DNA of 7,532 bases from Euryarchaeota archaeon UBA433. GTDB lineage: Archaea; Thermoplasmatota; Poseidoniia; Poseidoniales; Poseidoniaceae. The stretch covers positions 2,118-9,649 of the forward strand of contig DAFX01000104.1 in the NCBI GenBank assembly GCA_002495535.1, written 5' to 3'. Shown here piece after piece: positions 1 to 5,522 of the stretch; the first letter of the stretch is position 1, and the number at the start of each line of letters is the position of its first letter. The position numbers and the translations under genes are program-made. Below the pieces are notes generated by a model. The model saw nothing but the letters and a program-made list of their open reading frames with translations. It was not told where the DNA came from and did no database searches.

Positions 1-2
1 TT

Positions 3-32
3 TGCGCACATTGCGGCCTAGTCCCTCAATGA
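3..32 (+). CDS. Possible 3' end of a gene with a C-terminal zinc ribbon (partial)
   Basis: Read from base 3, the plus strand gives CAHCGLVPQ followed by TGA at 30-32. A CxxCG knuckle just before the stop is a common ending for small archaeal proteins with a C-terminal zinc ribbon. The gene would converge on the membrane-protein gene, which ends at 77. Only nine codons are visible, so this may be chance. The other two plus frames give either a quick stop or unremarkable sequence. Confidence 0.25.
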   Translation, partial: CAHCGLVPQ

Positions 33-76
33 TTCATGAAACTCTTAGCGAGGACTTTTCCCGTTCCAGATTGAGT

Positions 77-949
77 TCACTGGTTGTCAACCTGGTCCCA
101 AATTTGTGAAGCAGGCGCTTGCTCGGTAGCTTGCGGCATTGCTTGTGGTGTGGGTTGTTGAGCCACCGGTGGCGCATAGGATTGTTGAACCATTGGCTGT
201 CCTGGCATTTGTCCAACAGGGGCTTGGTAGCCCACGCCGGCTTGAGGGGCCATGCCCCCGTTCATGATGACAGGTGTTTGTTGGTTGCCACCAACGATCA
301 AGCCGAGCACCAAAAGAATCACACCGCAGCAAATACCGATGAATCCAAGACAACTCCCGCCGAGCAATTCACCCAAGAAATCTCCGAGGACACCTAGCAT
401 TTCAATGGCGTACGAGTCGCTGTCAAAGACCATCATACTGGTTGTACTTTCAACCGTATAAACGGTTCCAACAGTGCATGATTCGACGTCTTCTGCGACT
501 TCCTGATCGCCATTCGTGCCACCTCCGTCATCATAGGTGTCGCATATTTTAGCCACTGCCAAGAATCCTCTTTCGTAAAATTCACCACCTTCGTAATCAA
601 ACTTGTTTGTTGCTGAACGGGTACAATCCACTTCTGATGACTCTTCTGTGACATCATTGGAGCCAGCCATCACGGTGAACTGGAAGTCCACACAGGCGTC
701 GACTAAGCCGTCGTCGTTCTCGTCCGTTGCTTCGGCTTCGATCAGGATGAAAAAGCCAGCACTGCCGAATCCATCCTCATCGATGTATTGAATTTCATGG
801 GAGGTGGCTGCCTCGGTCAAATAATCATCAGCTGATATGCTTCCAAAATCTTCCTCGGCACTTCCGAGGGCTGCACCTGCAACTGCAAGGGAACCTACGC
901 TCAAGAGGAGAACAACTGCTGCAGCGATTAAAATGGGCTTATTTGCCAT
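77..949 (-). CDS. Predicted two-TM surface protein with acidic ectodomain and Pro/Gln-rich tail
   Basis: The family of this 290-residue protein is not recognised. Residues 5-29 form a hydrophobic segment that is either a signal peptide or an N-terminal membrane anchor. Residues 30-190 are strongly acidic and carry four cysteines (C86, C109, C136, C158), enough for two disulfides in an extracytoplasmic domain. Residues about 198-221 form a second hydrophobic segment containing C200, C207 and C208. The last 70 residues are low-complexity, rich in Pro, Gln, Met and Ala, with no charged cluster. The inferred topology is an outside domain with a flexible tail on the other side of the membrane. The ATG start is supported by a TATA-like box about 27 bases upstream, which would give a leaderless mRNA. 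The gene lies 55 bases downstream of TFS on the same strand, but its own promoter suggests separate transcription. No enzymatic motif is visible. Confidence 0.85.
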   Translation of the reverse strand: MANKPILIAAAVVLLLSVGSLAVAGAALGSAEEDFGSISADDYLTEAATSHEIQYIDEDGFGSAGFFILIEAEATDENDDGLVDACVDFQFTVMAGSNDVTEESSEVDCTRSATNKFDYEGGEFYERGFLAVAKICDTYDDGGGTNGDQEVAEDVESCTVGTVYTVESTTSMMVFDSDSYAIEMLGVLGDFLGELLGGSCLGFIGICCGVILLVLGLIVGGNQQTPVIMNGGMAPQAGVGYQAPVGQMPGQPMVQQSYAPPVAQQPTPQAMPQATEQAPASQIWDQVDNQ

Positions 950-970
950 GTTTAGGGCATTCCGAACCGC

Positions 971-980
971 TACTTAATAC
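971..980 (-). promoter_or_regulatory. TATA-like box for the two-TM surface protein gene
   Basis: On the minus strand this reads GTATTAAGTA, centred about 27 bases before the ATG at 949, with A-rich sequence just upstream where a BRE would lie. In archaea the TATA box lies about 26-27 bases before the transcription start, so the transcript would begin at or next to the ATG. There is no Shine-Dalgarno sequence ahead of this start, which fits. Confidence 0.5.
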
Positions 981-1004
981 CCAAGCCTTTGCTTTTTGTG
1001 CAAA

Positions 1005-1358
1005 TCAATATTCGCGCCAGCCGTGCCCACAGTTTTTGCAGGTGAGCATACGCGTCTCTGGTTCATCGCTCGAGCGTGTTTGTTCAAGGTAGGAAAACAC
1101 TTCCATGCAATCGCATTTTGGACACATGTAAGTGCCTGTGGTGAGCACACCTTGGAGTTTGTCGGAATCTTTGATCACTTCATAGACCCTGGATTTGGCT
1201 TGTGTGCTGGATTTGGCCTTAGATAGATCGACATCTTTGCCATCTACGCCTTTGATAATGACGTTGGCAGGTCCGTTGTAACCACACTTGTAGTTGGTGC
1301 ACGAAATGTCACCACTTGGACTTGGGAATGCTAGCGTTCCACATTCTGGGCAAAACAT
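1005..1358 (-). CDS. tfs: Transcription factor S (TFS, TFIIS/RPB9-like transcript cleavage factor)
   Basis: This 117-residue protein has the usual length for archaeal TFS. It has two zinc ribbons. The N-terminal one uses C3, C6, C20 and C25 and ends in the typical CGY. The C-terminal one uses C79, C82, C107 and C110. Between the last two pairs lies QTRSSDEPETR, whose Asp98-Glu99 is the acidic hairpin pair that TFIIS family members insert into the RNA polymerase active site. The protein ends in CGHGWREY, a near-invariant family ending. TFS rescues backtracked RNA polymerase by stimulating cleavage of the 3' end of the nascent RNA, which aids elongation and proofreading. The gene is divergent from nop5, with 110 bases between the two starts. 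The DE pair and C-terminal ribbon make TFS much more likely than a plain RPB9-like protein. Confidence 0.96.
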   Translation of the reverse strand: MFCPECGTLAFPSPSGDISCTNYKCGYNGPANVIIKGVDGKDVDLSKAKSSTQAKSRVYEVIKDSDKLQGVLTTGTYMCPKCDCMEVFSYLEQTRSSDEPETRMLTCKNCGHGWREY

Positions 1359-1378
1359 ATCGAGAGGCTAAATGCGGC

Positions 1379-1387
1379 TATACTTAG
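1379..1387 (-). promoter_or_regulatory. TATA-like box for tfs
   Basis: The minus strand reads CTAAGTATA here, centred about 25 bases before the tfs ATG at 1358. This is the spacing expected for a leaderless archaeal transcript. It resembles the box in front of the downstream surface-protein gene (shared AAGTA). A second AT-rich stretch at 1430-1440 is less well placed for tfs. Confidence 0.45.
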
Positions 1388-1430
1388 CATTTTGGCTTCA
1401 CCCACCCTGTGCACATTCTATTCTCCTTCG

Positions 1431-1440
1431 TAAATAAATA
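1431..1440 (+). promoter_or_regulatory. TATA box for the nop5-flpA-fpg cluster
   Basis: TAAATAAATA is the strongest TATA-like sequence in the tfs/nop5 divergent gap. It is centred about 33 bases before the ATG at 1469, which predicts a transcript with a leader of only a few bases. It supports starting nop5 at 1469, because the upstream in-frame ATG at 1409 would precede the promoter. Confidence 0.55.
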
Positions 1441-1468
1441 CCTCAACCGCCAGATTGTACGACCCGGT

Positions 1469-2524
1469 ATGAGGGGAAGGGATGAAGACGGAGCGGCGCT
1501 ACGCCCCACTATGTGGCTGTGGTACGACTGGAGGGCTGCTGCTGTTTGCAACGACGAAGGCACCATTTTGGATGTTGAACAGTGGGATGGGTTCTACGAT
1601 GAACGCTCAATCGTTCAACGTCTCGAATGCATTGCTGCCAAGGGGCTCACTGCAGAAGCAATGACGCTGCTCGAACGCTTTCCAGAAGCAAAACCCCGTG
1701 TTCATGGCGAACTCGACCTTCCAGAGGCAGATTGGCCCCTCCCTGACGAGGCTGCTCAAAACGCAGTCGACGGGGCTGCTTTGGCTATGGCCAACCGCGG
1801 TGTGGCTCAAGCAGCTGGAGATCCTGATCGCCGATTGGAGCATTTGATGAGGGCCAGCGATGAATTGCGCAGCACCTTCATCACCATGGAGGCTCGTCTT
1901 GTCGAATGGGTCGGACTGTTCTTGCCAGAGGCTCGTTTCGGTAAAGATCGTTCACCCCTCGGGCGCCTCGTTGGGGGCGCAGAATCGCTTGAACATCTTG
2001 CAAAAACTCTCGAAGTCAACTTGCCACCTGTAGGACCGAGCAAACCTGAATGGAAGGCGCTCAAGGAATGGGGCTCGAGTGTTGCTGTGTTCCGTGGCCA
2101 ACTTGATCGGATGGAAAATGGAATCCGAACGCTTGCTGAGGAACATTTGCCCTCTATGTCGGCACTGCTAGGACCTCTTCTTGCTGCTCGATTATGTGTG
2201 GAAGCACACGGTCGAATGCGTTTGGCACGACTTCCTGCTGGAACCGTTCAGGTTCTTGGAGCAGAGAAGGCGTTCTTCAACCACCTCAAAACAGGGGCAC
2301 CACCACCAAAGCACGGTCACATTTTCATGCATCCGTGGATCTCACGTTCACCACGATGGGTCAGAGGAAAAATCGCTCGAACCGTCGCAGCACGAGCCAG
2401 TATCGCCGCCAAAATGGACGCCTTCGAAGGCACGCCATGGGGCGAAACAGAGATGCGAGAACTGGAGGCTAAGGTGGAAGCCATCAAAGCCGCTCATCCT
2501 CGACCGCCTTCACGACGTCAATGA
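1469..2524 (+). CDS. nop5: Nop5 (archaeal Nop56/58), C/D-box RNP scaffold
   Basis: The product is 351 residues. The diagnostic part is the Nop domain near the C terminus: LPAGTVQVLGAEKAFF followed at residues 264-319 by a PKHG loop and GKIARTVAARASIAAKMDAF. In the family this region binds the kink-turn RNA together with L7Ae. The middle third (about residues 100-230) is helix-rich, as expected for the coiled coil that dimerises Nop5. The N-terminal third should bind fibrillarin. The protein stops about 30 residues after the Nop domain and lacks the Lys/Glu-rich tail of many Nop5/Nop58 proteins. The open frame extends up to an ATG at 1409, but the TATA box at 1431-1440 makes the ATG at 1469 more likely. 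An ATG at 1511 is also possible. flpA follows after nine bases, so the two partners are made from one message. The L7Ae gene is not in the window. Confidence 0.93.
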   Translation: MRGRDEDGAALRPTMWLWYDWRAAAVCNDEGTILDVEQWDGFYDERSIVQRLECIAAKGLTAEAMTLLERFPEAKPRVHGELDLPEADWPLPDEAAQNAVDGAALAMANRGVAQAAGDPDRRLEHLMRASDELRSTFITMEARLVEWVGLFLPEARFGKDRSPLGRLVGGAESLEHLAKTLEVNLPPVGPSKPEWKALKEWGSSVAVFRGQLDRMENGIRTLAEEHLPSMSALLGPLLAARLCVEAHGRMRLARLPAGTVQVLGAEKAFFNHLKTGAPPPKHGHIFMHPWISRSPRWVRGKIARTVAARASIAAKMDAFEGTPWGETEMRELEAKVEAIKAAHPRPPSRRQ

Positions 2525-2528
2525 GGTG
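2524..2528 (+). promoter_or_regulatory. Ribosome binding site for flpA, overlapping the nop5 stop
   Basis: AGGTG overlaps the last base of the nop5 TGA and lies five bases before the flpA ATG at 2534. It matches the anti-Shine-Dalgarno core CCUCC well. The placement suggests coupled translation of nop5 and flpA, in contrast to the first genes of transcripts here, which lack such sites. Confidence 0.55.
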
Positions 2529-2533
2529 CTGAT

Positions 2534-3253
2534 ATGGGCCGAGGAAACAACCGTCGTCGCTCAGAAGCCCTTTCTTGGGGTGTGTTGCGCGAAGGGAAAG
2601 CCATCTGGACAATTAATGCGGTCCCGGGCCACAGCGTCTATGGAGAGTCCCTGAGGCGAATCCAAGGCATGGAGTGTCGCCGTTGGGACCCAACTCGCTC
2701 CAAACTCGGTGCAGGCATCTTGCGAACCCGCAATGACGCTTCCCATCTGCTTCCCGAAGAAGGCTCGACGGTGCTCTATCTTGGAGCGGGCCACGGCACT
2801 TCCATCAGCCATTTGCATGACCATTTGTGTGGTGAGGGCAATGAACTGAAAGGGCGCCTTGTTGCGGTCGATCTGGCTCCTCGCTGCTTGCGAGAACTCA
2901 CTCATATGGCGAAATCAAGACCCGGTCTCGTTCCCGTTCTAGGCGATGCGCGCCAACATGCTGCATGGGGCGTTCTTCTTCCAACCAAAGTGAATTGGCT
3001 GTTTCAAGATGTGGCCCAAGCAGGGCAAGTGGATATTTTCATCGCTGCTTGCCGACGCTTCCTCAACCTCGAAGGCACTGGATTGCTTTCACTCAAGGCT
3101 GCGAGCGAACGATGGACTGGTGAAGGAGAGGCAGCGTTGTTCGAAAAGGTTGAGCAGCAACTGCTTGATTCTGGATTTGAGGTAGAAGAAAGAATTGAAC
3201 TCACGGGGTACGAAGACAATCACGTGCTGTTTCATGTCATACGCATGGAGTGA
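2534..3253 (+). CDS. flpA: Fibrillarin-like rRNA/tRNA 2'-O-methyltransferase
   Basis: This 239-residue protein is the SAM-dependent methyltransferase of the archaeal C/D-box RNP. It methylates ribose 2'-OH groups at sites chosen by guide RNAs. The family order is intact: VYGE (36-39), WDPTRSKLGA (51-60), the SAM loop VLYLGAGHGTSISH (80-93), the VAVDLAPRCLRELTHMAKSRP stretch with Asp113 at the ribose-binding position, GDAR (137-140), DVAQAGQ (159-165), then LSLKA and NHVLFHV. The catalytic tetrad K-D-K-H maps to K57, D159, K188 and H230. The N terminus has a short basic tail (RRR at 7-9). Length is normal for archaeal fibrillarin. It follows nop5 directly, as in many archaea, and its product docks on Nop5. 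Confidence 0.96.
   Translation: MGRGNNRRRSEALSWGVLREGKAIWTINAVPGHSVYGESLRRIQGMECRRWDPTRSKLGAGILRTRNDASHLLPEEGSTVLYLGAGHGTSISHLHDHLCGEGNELKGRLVAVDLAPRCLRELTHMAKSRPGLVPVLGDARQHAAWGVLLPTKVNWLFQDVAQAGQVDIFIAACRRFLNLEGTGLLSLKAASERWTGEGEAALFEKVEQQLLDSGFEVEERIELTGYEDNHVLFHVIRME
3247..3250 (+). promoter_or_regulatory. Ribosome binding site that favours the GTG start of fpg
   Basis: GGAG, within GGAGTGAT, lies inside the last flpA codons and eight bases before the GTG at 3259. It is too close to serve an upstream in-frame GTG at 3250, which overlaps it. It therefore supports 3259 as the real fpg start, as does the chemistry of the protein. Confidence 0.5.
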
Positions 3254-3258
3254 TTGCT

Positions 3259-4164
3259 GTGCCAGAACTGCCAGAAGTTGAAACGGTCAGAACAGGCTTG
3301 GAACAAGCTTGGGTTGGCCAGCGAATTGACCGCGTGATCTTGCGTCGTAAGGATTTACGATTTCCTTTCCCCTCAGGAATGGCTGACAACCTGACCGGTC
3401 AAACTGTTGTCGGCGTGCGTCGTCGAGCAAAGTACCTGCTCGTGGATTTATCAAACGGGCAAGTGTTCCTCTCACACCTGGGAATGAGTGGTCGTTACAC
3501 CCTCATCACCCCCGATGAAGTGGCACGATTGAATCCAAATCGGTTGGGTGTTCGTCAGTCGGTGTATGGCGAATTAACTGGCTTTGATGGGCGCCACGAT
3601 CACATGGAATTTCGATTTTCAGACGGGTCCGTTTCAGTGTACACAGACCCCCGTAGGTTCGGCATTGCGGATTTGTTTGAACGAGCAGAAGAACCAATTC
3701 ACGCCCTGCTTGAACACCTCGGGCCCGAACCGTTTGAAGATTGGAACGCCACGATCGCTGCTGAACGCATGCGCGGAAAACGCTCGGCCATCAAAATCAC
3801 ATTGCTTGATCAACGCTTTGTCGTTGGTGTCGGAAACATCTACGCCTGCGAGGCTCTTCACAGGTCTGGCATTTCACCAACAACGCCATCAAACACACTG
3901 GTCCGAAAGAACGGCAAGCCGACAAAAAAGCTCGAGCGACTGGTCGAGGAAGTCAAGGCTGTGCTCGAGGCTGCGATTGCTGTTGGCGGCTCAACGCTGA
4001 ATGATTTTGCAGCAGTTGATGGAACGCTGGGGTACTTTGGCCATCATTTTCAAGTGTATGACAGGGAAGATGGCCCGTGCTTGAAAGAGGGTTGCAACGG
4101 AACCATTGAGCGCATTGTCCAAAGCAACCGTTCAACGTTCCTTTGCCCCCGGTGTCAAAAATAA
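3259..4164 (+). CDS. fpg: Formamidopyrimidine-DNA glycosylase (Fpg/MutM)
   Basis: The product is 301 residues. Fpg removes 8-oxoguanine and ring-opened purines and nicks the abasic site by beta,delta-elimination. From the GTG at 3259 it begins MPELPEVETVR. After Met removal, Pro2 is the Schiff-base nucleophile, next to catalytic Glu3. The GTG at 3250 would put three extra residues ahead of Pro and should block activity, so 3259 is chosen. Lys58 lies in the RRRAKYLLVDL strand. GVGNIYACEALHRSGISP is the helix-two-turn-helix region with the DNA-contacting Asn. The C-terminal zinc finger uses C274, C279, C296 and C299, with Arg291 as the usual finger-tip arginine. About 25 residues between LGMSGRY and the DHMEF strand make it longer than typical 270-residue Fpg. 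It starts five bases after flpA. Fpg is mainly bacterial, so ancient transfer is likely. Nei-type enzymes are related, but the PELPEVE start and LGMSGR favour Fpg. Confidence 0.95.
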   Translation: MPELPEVETVRTGLEQAWVGQRIDRVILRRKDLRFPFPSGMADNLTGQTVVGVRRRAKYLLVDLSNGQVFLSHLGMSGRYTLITPDEVARLNPNRLGVRQSVYGELTGFDGRHDHMEFRFSDGSVSVYTDPRRFGIADLFERAEEPIHALLEHLGPEPFEDWNATIAAERMRGKRSAIKITLLDQRFVVGVGNIYACEALHRSGISPTTPSNTLVRKNGKPTKKLERLVEEVKAVLEAAIAVGGSTLNDFAAVDGTLGYFGHHFQVYDREDGPCLKEGCNGTIERIVQSNRSTFLCPRCQK

Positions 4165-4791
4165 TCACACCAGTGAGTAGGTCACAGAGGCAGCAAACAG
4201 CCACAACGCAATCGCTGTCGCCTTGTAGACCACCGTTCCATGGGTTCGCAGCAATTCAAGTGCTCTTGTGCCCGTTAGAAGCATGGCGACGATGACATAC
4301 CATGCAGCATCGATGATCATGCCTAGGCCCCCAATCGCTAACTTCGTGTTCATGCCCATGCCAGGTTCGAGAACCTGAGCCAAGACGGCCACAAGGAACA
4401 ACGCAATCTTCGGATTGAAGAACGCAATTGCAAAGCCTTCAGTGAACCCTTGTCGCTTTTGAACCGATGGAATCAAATCGCTTTCTTGAGGCTCTTCGAG
4501 GGCGGTGTGCCACATTTTCCAACCGTACCATACCAGCAAACCTACGCCAAACAGTTGCAGAACGAGAAAGACATCTGGGGCCTGTTCGAGCAGCACAATG
4601 AGGCCGAACACAGCGCTTCCTGCATACAGTCCAAAGCCCAAACCGTGGCCTAGGGCACACGCTACCCCTTGCCTGCGTCCGCCGATGAGGGTGTTTCTCA
4701 ACACGACCATCAGGCTTGGTCCGGGCGATGTGGCTCCAAGAATGAAGAAGGTCCCAGCAGTGAGAATCGCTTCCCAGGCAAGAGGCTCCAT
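4165..4791 (-). CDS. LysE/RhtB-family amino acid exporter
   Basis: This 208-residue protein is a predicted inner-membrane exporter with about six hydrophobic segments and short loops. It has two hallmarks of the LysE/RhtB family: TSPGPSLMVVLRN (residues 21-33) in the first helix region and GFAIAFFNPKIALFL (119-133) after the central hydrophilic loop. Members export amino acids such as lysine, homoserine, threonine or leucine in exchange for protons. The substrate here cannot be told from sequence. The frame is open upstream to 4869, but those 26 extra residues are Gly- and charge-rich, unlike a family N terminus. The ATG at 4791 gives the normal length. Its stop codon directly abuts the fpg stop codon on the opposite strand. 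The gene family is abundant in bacteria, so transfer into this lineage is plausible. Confidence 0.92.
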   Translation of the reverse strand: MEPLAWEAILTAGTFFILGATSPGPSLMVVLRNTLIGGRRQGVACALGHGLGFGLYAGSAVFGLIVLLEQAPDVFLVLQLFGVGLLVWYGWKMWHTALEEPQESDLIPSVQKRQGFTEGFAIAFFNPKIALFLVAVLAQVLEPGMGMNTKLAIGGLGMIIDAAWYVIVAMLLTGTRALELLRTHGTVVYKATAIALWLFAASVTYSLV

Positions 4792-4846
4792 AGTTCTGCG
4801 AGAGGAATCAATGCCATGAACGCTTCCAAACAGGCCTTCACCCCAC

Positions 4847-4878
4847 CCGCCCTTTGGGAGGAATTGCATACAGGGCGG
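4847..4878 (-). repeat. Inverted repeat in the gap between the small basic protein gene and the exporter gene
   Basis: CCGCCCT (4847-4853) and AGGGCGG (4872-4878) are perfect 7-base arms around an 18-base loop. The feature sits 31 bases after the stop of the small gene and upstream of the exporter start. There is no T-run after it on the minus strand, so it is a weak terminator candidate. It could equally be a regulatory dyad for the exporter gene. Confidence 0.3.
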
Positions 4879-4908
4879 ATGAGGGAGTGGGTATGTTGGG
4901 TGAGTTGA

Positions 4909-5088
4909 TCACAGACCGTACATGAAGATTGAATTGGGTTGACCTTCCAGCAAACGCGCTTCAGTTTCAGCAGCGGCTTGGAGGAAGTTCCGGTGAGTTT
5001 TGCGCTGTTTGACCACACGCATGACGGCCACGCGAAGAGCGAGGGTTGTTGCATGGCGACCGTTCTTGGAGGTGTTCACTTTGTCCAT
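4909..5088 (-). CDS. Hypothetical basic protein of 59 residues
   Basis: No family is recognised. From the ATG at 5088 the product is 59 residues. A basic N-terminal part (K3, K8, R11, R19, R24, K27, R29, K30, R33) merges into a predicted helix over about residues 12-48, and the chain ends in PNSIFMYGL. It has no cysteine, membrane segment or signal peptide. The helix and charge would suit nucleic-acid or ribosome binding, but that is only inference. The frame stays open upstream to a TTG at 5145, but those added residues look like non-coding sequence. No clear TATA box lies 25 bases upstream. An AT-rich TTATCTAAC at about 5171-5180 (minus strand) could serve a longer leader. It may be a conserved lineage-specific small protein or a chance frame. 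The amino-acid pattern favours a real gene. Confidence 0.6.
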   Translation of the reverse strand: MDKVNTSKNGRHATTLALRVAVMRVVKQRKTHRNFLQAAAETEARLLEGQPNSIFMYGL

Positions 5089-5183
5089 GAAACAACTGAA
5101 CCACGTGAACCCTCTTGAATGTTCGTGTTGATGCGTCAAACGCAAGTCAAACTGCGGATTTCGGTAAAAAGTTAGATAATGTG

Positions 5184-5194
5184 CCGTTAAACGG
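5184..5194. repeat. Small palindrome upstream of the 59-residue ORF
   Basis: CCGTTAAACGG is an 11-base dyad with 5-base arms around a central A, in the AT-rich gap between the phosphatase 3' end and the small ORF. It could be a protein-binding site. The rest of 5089-5281 shows no RNA gene or convincing ORF. Confidence 0.25.
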
Positions 5195-5207
5195 AAAATC
5201 AGGCGTG

Positions 5208-5522
5208 CTAATCGGTGCGTTGGCGACGAAATCCAACCGCGAAAGCCGTAGTGTGGAAATTACACCACTTTCGCTGAATGGTCAATCTCGCCCATGTAGA
5301 GCGTGGCGGGTCACGATTTCTGGGAGCGGCGTCTTGCGTTCCATGCGTTTGAGGAATGATCGATCTGAGAACTTGTCTCAATTCGAACTTGAGTTCTCTC
5401 ATGAACTCGGAATCCAGTGGGGCCCGGGAGATGAGGTGGGTTTCGATCGGATTCAGTCCCAGGTCCACGCCGTATCCGTTGCCCATGATGCACCCAATCG
5501 AGAGGCTCTCGTTCTCCCTCAT
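5208..5522 (-). CDS. Overlapping reading frame: displaced phosphatase C terminus or separate small gene
   Basis: This frame overlaps the 3' part of the phosphatase frame by about 210 bases. Its first 54 residues look more protein-like than the overlapped frame, for example GYGVDLGLNPIETHLISR followed by an amphipathic stretch with FMRELKFELRQVL. Past about 5370 this frame becomes Pro/Arg/Thr-rich and unconvincing. The third frame there reads FLKRMERKTPLPEIVTRH and stops with TGA at 5282-5284. The most coherent protein would change frame twice, each time by the same one-base step, and end at 5282. Alternatively the ATG at 5522 overlaps a TGA of the third frame as ATGA, the usual operon overlap. 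That would make this a separate gene if the phosphatase lost one base upstream. No family is recognised. Confidence 0.35.
   Translation of the reverse strand: MRENESLSIGCIMGNGYGVDLGLNPIETHLISRAPLDSEFMRELKFELRQVLRSIIPQTHGTQDAAPRNRDPPRSTWARLTIQRKWCNFHTTAFAVGFRRQRTD

Noticed and set aside
28..38. Short palindrome around ATGATTCAT near the left edge
   Set aside because: The arms are only four bases, which is expected by chance.
1409..1468. An N-terminal extension of Nop5 from the ATG at 1409
   Set aside because: The TATA box at 1431-1440 lies inside it and the added residues do not resemble a Nop5 start.
2181..2654. A 157-residue plus-strand frame overlapping nop5 and flpA
   Set aside because: It covers the diagnostic Nop domain and the flpA start in the wrong frame and has no domain.
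3584..4000. A 138-residue plus-strand frame inside fpg
   Set aside because: The Fpg catalytic, helix-two-turn-helix and zinc-finger motifs run through this region in the other frame.
4792..4869. A 26-residue N-terminal extension of the exporter
   Set aside because: LysE/RhtB proteins begin just before the first helix. The added residues are Gly-rich and charged, and the ATG at 4791 gives the normal length.
5089..5281. A tRNA or small RNA gene in the gap
   Set aside because: No GGTTCGAATCC-like T-arm, acceptor pairing or box C/D pattern could be found.
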